64,000 bases of DNA from Candidatus Thorarchaeota archaeon (GCA_016840685.1 JAEORX010000001.1:62001-126000), one strand, 5' to 3'. Counted from the first letter of the stretch, positions 54,107 through 61,766 are shown. The notes: generated from the letters alone by a model not told the origin. Program-made: numbers and translations.

Positions 54107-54799
54107 GTGGTGTTTGAATTGAGAAGAACTCCGATGGGGCCAGCATTGGTTTCCCTCGGTATATTTGGTGGGGGTCTTCTTTGGATGGTCCTAACTGGAC
54201 TTAGGTTTGAATATCTCATCACTAATGTCTATCACGGCGATCCTGGAGAAGCAATCTGGTCTCTAGACCCTCTTTTCACAGTAATTGCTGCAGTTCCAGG
54301 ACTGATTTTAGTTTTCGTTGGAATCGCGCTCTCATTTCAGACTGCACCTGAACAGCCTAAAGACATCAAATCTGAGGTGGGCTATCATCAGATAAATTTG
54401 TACTACATAGGAGAAATCAGTCTACTTGTTACATCCATTGTGAGCTTCGTTGGTTTTCTTGGAGTATCACAAAGTACCATTGAAATGAATCACGTTTCTG
54501 CGACAATAATGGGGACAATTCTCATCACGTGCATAGCTCAGCTGCTATCTTCTGTTCTTGGAGAATCAATTCCTAGGCTAGATTCATTAAAACTCTCAAG
54601 GGATGTCGCAATAGTATTAGCTATGGAACTTTTCGTACTCCCCTTGTTTGTCATTGCTCTTCGATTATACACTTGGAGCTTCATCCGATGGACCACCTTG
54701 GCAATCACATCATCTGGCTTCCTTGGACTACTTCTTCTCGCTCCAAGGTTTTTGAATCCAAAGAGTAAAAGTGGTACAGAAGGAGAAGACAATGCCTGA
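54107..54799 (+). CDS. Hypothetical membrane protein
   Basis: The 230-residue protein has about six hydrophobic helices in three pairs, with small cytosolic basic loops. No family recognised. The start is GTG at 54107; an ATG at 54104 opens a frame that stops at once. Its end overlaps the thioesterase start by 8 bases. Both genes lie between the two tRNA-Leu 3'-end copies. Confidence 0.55.
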   Translation: MVFELRRTPMGPALVSLGIFGGGLLWMVLTGLRFEYLITNVYHGDPGEAIWSLDPLFTVIAAVPGLILVFVGIALSFQTAPEQPKDIKSEVGYHQINLYYIGEISLLVTSIVSFVGFLGVSQSTIEMNHVSATIMGTILITCIAQLLSSVLGESIPRLDSLKLSRDVAIVLAMELFVLPLFVIALRLYTWSFIRWTTLAITSSGFLGLLLLAPRFLNPKSKSGTEGEDNA

Positions 54800-55607
54800 C
54801 AATAATCAAACACACCCTTTCGATCAGGCAGTTGAACTCACCGCAACATCACCTTACGCATACCAAGGGCATATTCCTCAGACCTATGACAACATGGTAG
54901 GTCCATTCGGTGGTATAATTATTGCAGTCATTCTGAACGGCATTCTGAGTCATAAAGAACATCAGGGGAATCCCATTTCAATAACCGTGAACTTTGCTGG
55001 TCCTATCGAGGATGCTCCATTTGAGCTTAAAGTTCGCCCGATACGTACAAACCGATCGAATCAACACTGGATTGCTGAGATCACTCAAGGTTCACAGGTG
55101 GCTGCAACAGCCACGGCGGTTCTAGCAATCCGGCAAGAAACATGGATGGCGCGCGAGACACACGCTCCTGCTGCACCGAATCCTGAAGATGTTGAGTCGT
55201 GGTCAGCTCCGCCCGAACCTAAATGGATTCAACGCTATAACTTTAGATTCATACGTGGTGAATTGACATTGTCGGGGCAACCAGCAAAAGACTCCGAGAG
55301 TTTGCTCTGGGTGCGTGACGAACCTGCGCGGCCACTTGATTTTCTCTCTCTGGCAGCGATTAGCGATGTTTTTTTCCCTCGAGTCTTTATTCAACGCCAA
55401 CAGCTAGGGGTGGCAAGCACGGTGTCAATTACGACTTATTTTCATGCTGATGTTTCTAGTTTCGCACGTCAAGCAAGCCGTCCTATTTTAGCTGCGGCGC
55501 GGGGCCAACGCTTCTATCGTGGATATTTCAATCAGGTCGCTGAGCTATGGAGCGATGAAGGAGATTTACTCGCGTCTAGTAATCAGATGGTTTATTTCAA
55601 AGATTAG
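54792..55607 (+). CDS. Acyl-CoA thioesterase-like hotdog protein
   Basis: The ATG at 54792 has AGAAGGAG before it. The 271-residue protein has a double hotdog layout: AYQGHIPQTYDNMVGPFGGI, then PISITVNFAGPI and a second half with RARPLDFLSL-like text and SITTYFHAD. It resembles bacterial TesB-type thioesterases. Codon use differs from neighbours (more CGC, GCG and CGT) and the amino acid style is bacterial, suggesting recent gain. It is coupled to the membrane protein gene upstream. Confidence 0.75.
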   Translation: MPDNNQTHPFDQAVELTATSPYAYQGHIPQTYDNMVGPFGGIIIAVILNGILSHKEHQGNPISITVNFAGPIEDAPFELKVRPIRTNRSNQHWIAEITQGSQVAATATAVLAIRQETWMARETHAPAAPNPEDVESWSAPPEPKWIQRYNFRFIRGELTLSGQPAKDSESLLWVRDEPARPLDFLSLAAISDVFFPRVFIQRQQLGVASTVSITTYFHADVSSFARQASRPILAAARGQRFYRGYFNQVAELWSDEGDLLASSNQMVYFKD

Positions 55608-55648
55608 TGTTTAGCACCCAATCTGTTCGGGTTCTGCCCTCTAGGAAG

Positions 55649-55666
55649 ATGGTGCGGAGGACGAAA
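55649..55666 (+). repeat. Copy of tRNA-Leu 3' end (attachment-site-like), proximal
   Basis: atggtgcggagg (55649-55660) is identical to 56750-56761 at the acceptor/CCA end of tRNA-Leu; the following cga and at also match after single changes. It has the same orientation as the distal copy at 54061 and as the tRNA. Confidence 0.6.
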
Positions 55667-55686
55667 TACCCTTTGTAAAATATCTG

Positions 55687-56649
55687 TTAGTCCCTCTTGG
55701 AATAATGAACAAGAACAGCTACAAAAGCAATGATAGTTACAGAAATTAGGGTTGCAAATATCATTTGAATTGCGTCTGAAGGTACTGTATGAGAGGCTTC
55801 TGATGTAGTAGGTATTGTATAATCTATAGTTGGTGGATAATTCACTTGGTGAATCAGAATATATCCTTCACAGCCTCCCCTGATTGGCTCGGGAACAACT
55901 CCATAGAGCATTTCTACGGGGTATGGATACTCTAGGAACCATTCGCCAACATAGTTCTCTCCATCATGAGTGACTGAAACAGTATCATCTGGAATGAATG
56001 AAACACGATAGTACTGTGCTGATTGCAGCATCTCTATTCTCATAGTGATAATGGTTCTATCATATTGTATCTGTCCAGCTGAAAATCCGAACCCAGCTTC
56101 GAAGTAATCTATATCATATGTATCAACTCTGAATGAGTCCCTAAAGAGGAAGAGTCGATTCTCTCTTGATTCAAGCGTTAGGTTGACTAATGTGAAATTG
56201 CATGTATCATACCAAATCACATCGTGAACCCAGACCCAAGACGGAAACCTATCATGAAATTCTTCTGGCAGCTGTCTTGGGTGAGTTAGATTATGGAATA
56301 TTGAATCTCTCAAAGCCACATAATCTCCATCCAGACTCCATTCAGGAAATGAACCAGTTACAGTTTTACTTTTACTCCCCCACGCGGGATTGTAGAGCAA
56401 ATAAAGATCAGTTTCAAAATTATAGGGATTGGTCAGGTTGAGAGTTACCTCTAGAGAGATATCGCATCGATACCCCGGAGGCTTTGGTTGAAGTAGGGTA
56501 GTCATGTTAACTTCTGCATCTGATATGACCAAGTCTTGATTTGTCCCAGTAATCAATCCTGGAAAACATGCTGCTCCAATTGGAGGTGCAACGACTTTTA
56601 CAATGAACCGTGGATGTGATAAGAATATCAACTGAAATAGAAGAAACAA
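55687..56649 (-). CDS. Hypothetical secreted, C-terminally anchored protein
   Basis: A hydrophobic N-terminus (LFLLFQLIFLSHP; start TTG at 56649, possibly CTG just upstream) acts as a signal. The body is a beta-rich extracellular domain with several N-x-T sites (LNLTNP, HNLTHP, FTLVNLTLE). A C-terminal helix (about 296-315) followed by HYSKRD anchors it. Function unknown. It lies between the proximal tRNA-Leu copy and the tRNA itself. Confidence 0.55.
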   Translation of the reverse strand: MFLLFQLIFLSHPRFIVKVVAPPIGAACFPGLITGTNQDLVISDAEVNMTTLLQPKPPGYRCDISLEVTLNLTNPYNFETDLYLLYNPAWGSKSKTVTGSFPEWSLDGDYVALRDSIFHNLTHPRQLPEEFHDRFPSWVWVHDVIWYDTCNFTLVNLTLESRENRLFLFRDSFRVDTYDIDYFEAGFGFSAGQIQYDRTIITMRIEMLQSAQYYRVSFIPDDTVSVTHDGENYVGEWFLEYPYPVEMLYGVVPEPIRGGCEGYILIHQVNYPPTIDYTIPTTSEASHTVPSDAIQMIFATLISVTIIAFVAVLVHYSKRD

Positions 56650-56750
56650 TATCAGTAGCCTTCGAAAGCGTATATTTCTTCACCCGCAGAATATAATCCG
56701 AATTTGGATATTATTCTAGTGTTAGATGGAGATTGTAGTGGAAGTAAGCA

Positions 56751-56868
56751 TGGTGCGGAGGGCGAGATTTGAACTCGCGAATCGTGTTTGGGTTGGCAAG
56801 CAACCCATAAATCACTACTGAACCAGGCCCTCAACCTGGCGCCTTTGACCTGGCTTGGCAACCTCCGC
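56751..56868 (-). tRNA. tRNA-Leu (GAG) with variable-arm intron
   Basis: The minus strand has acceptor GCGGAGG/CCTCCGC, anticodon stem CCAGG/CCTGG with loop TTGAGGG (anticodon GAG), T-loop TTCAAAT and encoded CCA. Between anticodon stem and T-stem lie 44 nt, far too many for a leucine variable arm. Removing 29 nt leaves a normal arm with TCA/TGA stem and total of 89 nt. Confidence 0.9.
56782..56810 (-). other. Predicted intron in tRNA-Leu variable arm
   Basis: The 29-nt insert contains a perfect 7-bp hairpin (TGGGTTG/CAACCCA). GTG/CAC flanks it with 3-nt bulges, close to a bulge-helix-bulge splice site. Boundaries are uncertain by a few nt because GATT repeats at both ends. Confidence 0.7.
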
Positions 56869-57030
56869 AAGTCTGAGCCCTATCCATGAGGACCACCTCA
56901 ATCGGTTCCCAAACCTGTGATAAGGATTTCTGTATTGGGAGAAGGCCTTGCCAAAAGGAAGTGTCTATTGGAATAGAAAGAGTCACAACATTGCAACAAT
57001 CTAGTCTATTCTCAATTTATTGAGCTAAAA

Positions 57031-57114
57031 TTATCTGGTAGTTCCAGCTAACCATTCAAAAAAGCCTGGTCTTGTCGTCCTAGAAGTGGACTTCTTTTCT
57101 TTCTTTTCTTTCAT
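57031..57114 (-). CDS. Candidate 27-residue basic microprotein
   Basis: A short frame starts MKEKKEKKSTSR and ends PGFFEWLAGTTR. Two things suggest it is a gene: GGTGAT (minus strand, 57119-57124) sits 4 bases before the ATG, and a TATA-like tactttatac lies at 57151-57160, at the right distance for a start near 57128. No homologue recognised. Confidence 0.4.
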   Translation of the reverse strand: MKEKKEKKSTSRTTRPGFFEWLAGTTR

Positions 57115-57118
57115 TTTT

Positions 57119-57160
57119 ATCACCTAGTCCATAGAACTCCATTACAATGCGTATAAAGTA
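57119..57160 (-). promoter_or_regulatory. TATA element and SD for the microprotein
   Basis: tactttatac (57151-57160, minus strand) and GGTGAT (57119-57124) are spaced as in archaeal promoters with short leaders. They could instead serve an unannotated RNA. The gene-free stretch 56869-57030 shows nothing else. Confidence 0.4.
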
Positions 57161-57202
57161 ATGGAAACCTGCACAGGAAAAAAACGCATTTTTAGGGAAA
57201 GT

Positions 57203-57310
57203 TGGAGCCCCGGGCGGGATTCGAATTCGCGCCTCATGGCGCTGATGACCATGAAGTCCCGCGATCAACTGCTTACGAAGCAGTCGCTATAACCCCTAAG
57301 CCACCGAGGC
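57203..57310 (-). tRNA. tRNA-Thr (CGU) with T-loop intron
   Basis: The minus strand has acceptor GCCTCGG/CCGGGGC with U73 (typical of archaeal tRNA-Thr), anticodon stem ACTGC/GCAGT with loop TTCGTAA (anticodon CGT), and encoded CCA. T-stem GCGGG is separated from T-loop TTCGAAT and CCCGC by a 32-nt insert. Without it the tRNA is 76 nt and regular. Confidence 0.92.
57226..57257 (-). other. Predicted intron between T-stem and T-loop of tRNA-Thr
   Basis: The 32-nt insert has the hairpin CTTCATGG/CCATGAGG and a CGCG/CGCG helix flanked by 3-nt bulges GGA and AAT. Cutting after the second base of each bulge joins the exons exactly at position 53/54, which is the bulge-helix-bulge rule. Confidence 0.85.
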
Positions 57311-57354
57311 TCGACTCAGCGCTCACTTCTAGAATTCTCTAATAAAACTTTATC

Positions 57355-58383
57355 ATGGAACCCACATCCCTGATTAGTGGAGGTCTTATGTTGAAGACCG
57401 GCGAGATGGGTGAACGTAATTTTCTGGCCAGAATCCGTGGTCTGGTCAATATACCAAGAGGAGCAGTTCTGGGGTTCGATGATGATGCATCAGATATCCC
57501 AATCTCAGACAGAAGTCATCTTGTCATCAATGTTGATACATTTGTGAGAAAGACTGACTGGCTTCCAGGAATGACTCCAGCTCAGGCAGGACGCAAGACT
57601 GCAGTGATGGCTCTGAGTGACTTGGCTGCTAAGGGTGCTAGACCTCTGGCTACAATGCTCTCCTTGTGTGTTCCTGAAGACTACGAAGTTGATGATGCAC
57701 AAGAAATCATTCGTGGTTTCTCTCAATATGGTCTAAAGGCTAGCATTCCGTATCTTGGAGGAGATGTTGGCATGTGTGATGATGTTGTACTGACAGGCGT
57801 TGCCCTTGGTGTAGCGTCACCGGAGGAAATTGTACCACGAAGTGGTGCGAGAGTGGGTGATATAGTCGCAGTCACAGGACTCTTCGGACTCACATCTATT
57901 GCATTTGAGGTTTTAATTAAGGGACGGGAGGTAGAGTCAGAGCTACATAAGGCCGCCCTTGAAACAGCATATAGACCTGAGATCGAGATTGATTTCATTG
58001 CGTCTCTCAAAGAAATTGGGGCCGTAACAGCTGCTATGGACAGTAGTGATGGTTTGGGAATAACATTACATACAATTGCAAAGCAGAGTGGGTGTGGAAT
58101 TATTGTTGACAAATTACCACTCCCGCCCGCTATTGATATATTCTGCCGCGATGAGAAACTGGACACAATGAAGATGGTGATGCAGGGGGGTGAGGAGTTT
58201 CTTCTGGTTCTCACAATACCACCCGAGAAGTATGATTCTGCCCTTGATATTGCAAAGAAGATGAAGGTCAATTTGCACAAAATTGGTTCTATTACTCGAG
58301 ATGACAGAGTTGTCTGGGCGAATGAGGAGGGGTCCAAGCCCATCCCTTTTGCAGGATATGACAACTTCAGAGAATGGGACTGA
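57355..58383 (+). CDS. thiL: Thiamine-monophosphate kinase
   Basis: The 342-residue protein has GFDDDASDIP, TFVRKTDWLPGMTPAQAGRK, YLGGDVGMCDDVVLTGVALG and AAMDSSDGLGITL, all ThiL core motifs that bind ATP and thiamine phosphate. It makes thiamine diphosphate. Met-12 is an alternative start. The radical SAM gene follows 19 bases later. Confidence 0.93.
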   Translation: MEPTSLISGGLMLKTGEMGERNFLARIRGLVNIPRGAVLGFDDDASDIPISDRSHLVINVDTFVRKTDWLPGMTPAQAGRKTAVMALSDLAAKGARPLATMLSLCVPEDYEVDDAQEIIRGFSQYGLKASIPYLGGDVGMCDDVVLTGVALGVASPEEIVPRSGARVGDIVAVTGLFGLTSIAFEVLIKGREVESELHKAALETAYRPEIEIDFIASLKEIGAVTAAMDSSDGLGITLHTIAKQSGCGIIVDKLPLPPAIDIFCRDEKLDTMKMVMQGGEEFLLVLTIPPEKYDSALDIAKKMKVNLHKIGSITRDDRVVWANEEGSKPIPFAGYDNFREWD

Positions 58384-58402
58384 GCAAGACTGGGTGAACT
58401 AG

Positions 58403-60130
58403 GTGCTTATCGAACGAGTTGCTCTGGTCGATGGATATGTCGATGAACCGACATGTCTTGGTGTTCCTCCCTATGTGAGCATCTATCCTCGGTATATTGC
58501 AGGAGCAATATGGACAAAGGCTCCCCAGTGTGAAATCTTCTATCACACGATTGATCAAGTTCGAGAGAGCTTTCAGAAAGCACAATTAGTCTGGTCGAAG
58601 ACGGACCTCATAATTCTCATAGCTGGAATGATTGTCCCGGGAAAATACATCGGTGGAACCCCCATCTCGGTCCGAGAGGCTAGAGAGCTGTTTTCAGCAC
58701 CTGAGCTAGAAGACATTCCCAAGCTTATCGTGGGTCCATGGGCCAGGTTTGGGTGTGGCCTTGAGGGAGGAAGGCTGGCTCTGAGCTCAGATGTACTCAG
58801 TCCCCCCTTCGACCATATAGTCACGGGTGACTCAGAACTAGTCGTTGCGGAAGCCCTAGAATCAGCAAATGGGTTTGAATCCGTCAACCTTGGTCTAGTA
58901 CGTGAGAGTGCTGATGAAATTGAGGATTATATCAAGAGAGGAACTTCAATTGTAGAAACGCATCCCGGTTTCTCTGATGGTCACATCATCTGCGAGATTG
59001 AGTCCTACCGTGGATGTCCTCGTTTTTTGACAGGGGGTTGTTCGTTCTGTGTAGAGCCATCCTATGGACCCCCACAGCAACGAACACCAAGTGCAATTGC
59101 AGGAGAGATCCAAGCTCTGAACGAATTAGGAATCAGGGCTTTTCGTATTGGACATCAGGCTGATATCTTCACGTACGGTTCTAACGAGATGGGTGAAACT
59201 GAGTTTCCTGTCCCAAACCCCGGCGCACTCGAAGATCTCTTCTCGAAAATCAGAGCTGGTGCGCCAGACCTTGATGTCCTGCATATAGACAATGTCAATC
59301 CTGGCACAATCGCTCACCATCCTCAGGAGTCTAAGAAAGTGGCGAAGACCATTATGAAATACCACACTTCTGGTGATGTTGCCGCATTTGGAGTCGAGTC
59401 CACGGACCCAGTGGTGATTCGTCAGAATAACCTGAAGGCTGATGCGGAGGAGGTGCTGGAGGCTGTGCGTTTGATAAACGAGGTTGGCAGACTCCGAGAA
59501 CCTTGGGGTCTCCCGCATCTCCTTCCAGGAATCAATCTACTCTATGGACTGCCTGGAGAGTCAGAGAAGACACTGGACCACAACATGGACTTTCTGAAAC
59601 AGATACTTGCTGAAGGTCTGATGCTCCGTCGTATCAATGTACGTCAAGTGATAGGACTCCCTGGCACCCGCTTATTACAGGAAACTGGTACGAGGGTCAA
59701 AAGAAACCAGTTCTTCAAACATCGAGAGGAAATACGCAACACGATAGACATAGAGATGATAAAACGAGTGGCGCCTCATGGCACATTGATTAGCTCAGTC
59801 TTTGTTGACGGTATGGATGGAAACCACTACCTTCTTCGTCCACTAGGGACCTATCCTCTATTATGTCACATGCCCAAGGGGATTGGTGAAACAGTCCCTC
59901 GAGATGTATTTGTCGTGGGGCATGGTCCAAGATCTCTCACCGTCCTCCCATATCCTCTCCCGCTCTCGCAGACAACATTATCCCAGTGGCGAGTCATTCC
60001 TGGAGTGGGAAGTAGACGTGCTACAAAAATCAAAGCAACTGAACATCTCAGATCATTAGAAGATGTTACAGAAGCACTTGAAATGGAGCTCCCTGAGTGG
60101 CTTGCACGAGCCATGGATTTTGAATCCTGA
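58403..60130 (+). CDS. Radical SAM protein with C-terminal helix-hairpin-helix
   Basis: The N-terminal 190 residues look like a B12-type Rossmann domain. The cluster motif is CPRFLTGGCSFC (Cys-205, 213, 216), spaced CX7CX2C instead of CX3CX2C. LYGLPGESEKTLDHNM and RRINVRQVIGLPGTRL follow. The last 50 residues are a helix-hairpin-helix (IPGVGSRRATKI) implying nucleic-acid binding. It is an archaeal family without a known reaction that I can name. Start GTG at 58403. Confidence 0.82.
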   Translation: MLIERVALVDGYVDEPTCLGVPPYVSIYPRYIAGAIWTKAPQCEIFYHTIDQVRESFQKAQLVWSKTDLIILIAGMIVPGKYIGGTPISVREARELFSAPELEDIPKLIVGPWARFGCGLEGGRLALSSDVLSPPFDHIVTGDSELVVAEALESANGFESVNLGLVRESADEIEDYIKRGTSIVETHPGFSDGHIICEIESYRGCPRFLTGGCSFCVEPSYGPPQQRTPSAIAGEIQALNELGIRAFRIGHQADIFTYGSNEMGETEFPVPNPGALEDLFSKIRAGAPDLDVLHIDNVNPGTIAHHPQESKKVAKTIMKYHTSGDVAAFGVESTDPVVIRQNNLKADAEEVLEAVRLINEVGRLREPWGLPHLLPGINLLYGLPGESEKTLDHNMDFLKQILAEGLMLRRINVRQVIGLPGTRLLQETGTRVKRNQFFKHREEIRNTIDIEMIKRVAPHGTLISSVFVDGMDGNHYLLRPLGTYPLLCHMPKGIGETVPRDVFVVGHGPRSLTVLPYPLPLSQTTLSQWRVIPGVGSRRATKIKATEHLRSLEDVTEALEMELPEWLARAMDFES

Positions 60131-60141
60131 AAGGAAAGAAG

Positions 60142-60250
60142 TGGCGGGCCCGGTGCGATTTGAACGCACGATTTCCAACTTAGAAGGCTGGCGCCCTATG
60201 AACCTCACAGCACACGGATTGTGTACAGCACCGGGCTAGGCAACGGGCCC
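60142..60250 (-). tRNA. tRNA-Arg (UCU) with D-loop intron
   Basis: The minus strand has acceptor GGGCCCG/CGGGCCC, anticodon stem CCAGC/GTTGG with loop CTTCTAA (anticodon TCT), T-stem GTGCG/CGCAC, discriminator G and encoded CCA. The D region is 49 nt instead of about 16. Removing 32 nt leaves GCCT, a D-loop with G18G19, and GGGC. Confidence 0.9.
60199..60230 (-). other. Predicted intron in tRNA-Arg D-loop
   Basis: The 32-33 nt insert follows AGCCCGG. AGCC/GGTT forms a 4-bp helix with 3-nt bulges CGG and CAT next to the D-stem, and the insert has an ACAC/GTGT hairpin. The exact 5' cut is uncertain by one nt. Confidence 0.78.
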
Positions 60251-60320
60251 TTCACCCAGCGTCGATTCTCTGAGGTCATAAAGCTTTCCGCTTGGTCTTG
60301 CAAACAACAGAAAGGTGGTT

Positions 60321-60353
60321 GCCCAGGGCTCAGAAGAGAACCCTGGGCGTTTT
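60321..60353 (+). terminator. Terminator-like hairpin
   Basis: gcccaggg (60321-60328) and ccctgggc (60341-60348) form a perfect 8-bp stem followed by gtttt. It could end the plus-strand transcript of the radical SAM gene, which runs antisense through tRNA-Arg. The rest of 60251-60444 holds no gene. Confidence 0.5.
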
Positions 60354-60444
60354 GGGTGTGTGTTAAACCAGTCCAGAGTAGGTAACTGGGTGTGGATTAT
60401 CATAAAGGAGTCAAATCTTGCATTCCCCTAGTCATATCATATAC

Positions 60445-60696
60445 CTAGCTCATTACAAAGGCTGGTGGGTAGATTACGAAGTACTGTACTACCACAGCAA
60501 GGAGTATTCCACTCAGGACCAACCCCTTTCCTCTCTTAGTGTTCACATCTGTGAACCAGAGAATAGCACCCCCTAGAACGACTACGACTGCTGAGATATT
60601 CCCAATGAAGATTAGGAACTCCCAAATCTCAGCAAAGTATGCAGCAATCATGGCTGCAAAGTCAGACAGCGGGCTAAGTATGTTATACAGAAGCAT
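60445..60696 (-). CDS. Small membrane protein
   Basis: From the ATG at 60696 the protein has 83 residues with two or three membrane helices. GAILWFTDVNTKRGKGLVLS resembles the C-terminal segment of the membrane protein at 9867. An upstream start at 60792 would add 32 non-hydrophobic residues and seems less likely. Divergent from the next operon. Confidence 0.55.
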   Translation of the reverse strand: MLLYNILSPLSDFAAMIAAYFAEIWEFLIFIGNISAVVVVLGGAILWFTDVNTKRGKGLVLSGILLAVVVQYFVIYPPAFVMS

Positions 60697-60776
60697 CGCT
60701 CTACCTATACTTCCATTCTTACTGAGGCATATAAACTCCTGAAAACAGTTGGCCCGTTCATTGCTGTGTAACGAAG

Positions 60777-60819
60777 CTTTATATCCATACAAAGTACTTT
60801 GTTATACAAAGAACTTTGT
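60777..60819 (+). promoter_or_regulatory. TATA box with twin palindromic operators
   Basis: ctttatat (60777-60784) is followed by ACAAAGTACTTTGT (60789-60802, perfect palindrome) and ACAAAGAACTTTGT (60806-60819, 6-bp arms), centres 17 bp apart. They cover the expected transcript start. The winged-helix protein encoded second in the operon is the likely ligand, giving autorepression. Confidence 0.7.
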
Positions 60820-60830
60820 AGGTTTCAACA

Positions 60831-61460
60831 ATGAACGAAAATAATCTACTAGCAATCGAACAGGGGACCTATCGTGAATCAATGAAAGATGGTCTTACTG
60901 AGTTTCTCCTGGGACTAGTGTTGTGTTTGATACCTGGGATAATGGCGGAATCGTACCTTGTGCCTATATTCGTGGTCTTCTATATTATCTTCCTCCCTCA
61001 GGGTATTGAAGCATTTAGAAGGAAATACACCTACCCTCGGACTGGATATGTGAAGCTTCGCGAAGAACAGCCTCCAAAACTCACACTGGGAGTAGCTGCA
61101 GCAATTCTTTTGACTTTCATTACCATAGTTGCAATACTCTACTCACTATCAATTGGAGTGATTGATCGCTACTTCATTTGGAAATGGCTACCAACTGTCT
61201 TTGGAGTTATTATGGTGGGTCCTTCTCTATATCTGAGGGATAAAACAGGTCAGAATCGGTATTATCTGTGGGGCGCCTTGACGACAATCTCTGGTCTTGC
61301 AGTATCACTGACACCCCTCCTCTCTGCTGAGGTTAGCTTGGCGGTCTATATGCTTGCTTGGGGTGGCGCTTTCATGATACTAGGCATCATCCGGTTCGTC
61401 TTATTCACTCGGAATAATCCCGTGATGGATACACCGGAGGATGAGAATGGTGAGCGATGA
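60831..61460 (+). CDS. Membrane protein of a regulator-linked operon
   Basis: The 209-residue protein has about six helices in pairs: 22-55, 81-105, 115-135, 145-163, 167-190. No family recognised. It starts with MNENNLLAIEQGTYRESMKD, a polar cytosolic segment. It shares an operon with a winged-helix regulator, with twin operators upstream, so expression probably responds to a specific signal such as membrane stress or an effector. Confidence 0.65.
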   Translation: MNENNLLAIEQGTYRESMKDGLTEFLLGLVLCLIPGIMAESYLVPIFVVFYIIFLPQGIEAFRRKYTYPRTGYVKLREEQPPKLTLGVAAAILLTFITIVAILYSLSIGVIDRYFIWKWLPTVFGVIMVGPSLYLRDKTGQNRYYLWGALTTISGLAVSLTPLLSAEVSLAVYMLAWGGAFMILGIIRFVLFTRNNPVMDTPEDENGER

Positions 61461-61764
61461 GGAACGTGAGTCAGTAATTGATATTGACAAGCTCATCCAT
61501 GAGCCAGCCAGACTGATGATTATGGCACAGCTCTATGTTGTTGATGAGGCTGATTTCATCTTCCTGATGCGACAAACGGGTCTCACTTGGGGAAATCTTT
61601 CCTCACATTTGAGCAAACTCGAGGAAGCAGAATATATTGAAGTCCAAAAGGAGTTCCTAGACAAGAAGCCCCGTACTATCTTGAAATTAACGAAGAAAGG
61701 TCGAGAATCTTTCAGGGAATATCGTAGAGCGATGGACCATGTCCTCAGTGACCTGCCCGACTGA
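61447..61764 (+). CDS. HTH_34-like winged-helix regulator
   Basis: The 105-residue protein has DKLIHEPARLMIMAQLYVV, TGLTWGNLSSHLSKLEEAEYI and KPRTILKLTKKGRESFREYR, a PadR/HTH_34-like winged helix. ATG 61447 is preferred over 61441, which abuts the SD GGAGG (61436-61440). It overlaps the membrane gene and presumably binds the palindromes at 60789-60819. Confidence 0.85.
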   Translation: MVSDEERESVIDIDKLIHEPARLMIMAQLYVVDEADFIFLMRQTGLTWGNLSSHLSKLEEAEYIEVQKEFLDKKPRTILKLTKKGRESFREYRRAMDHVLSDLPD

Positions 61765-61766
61765 CT

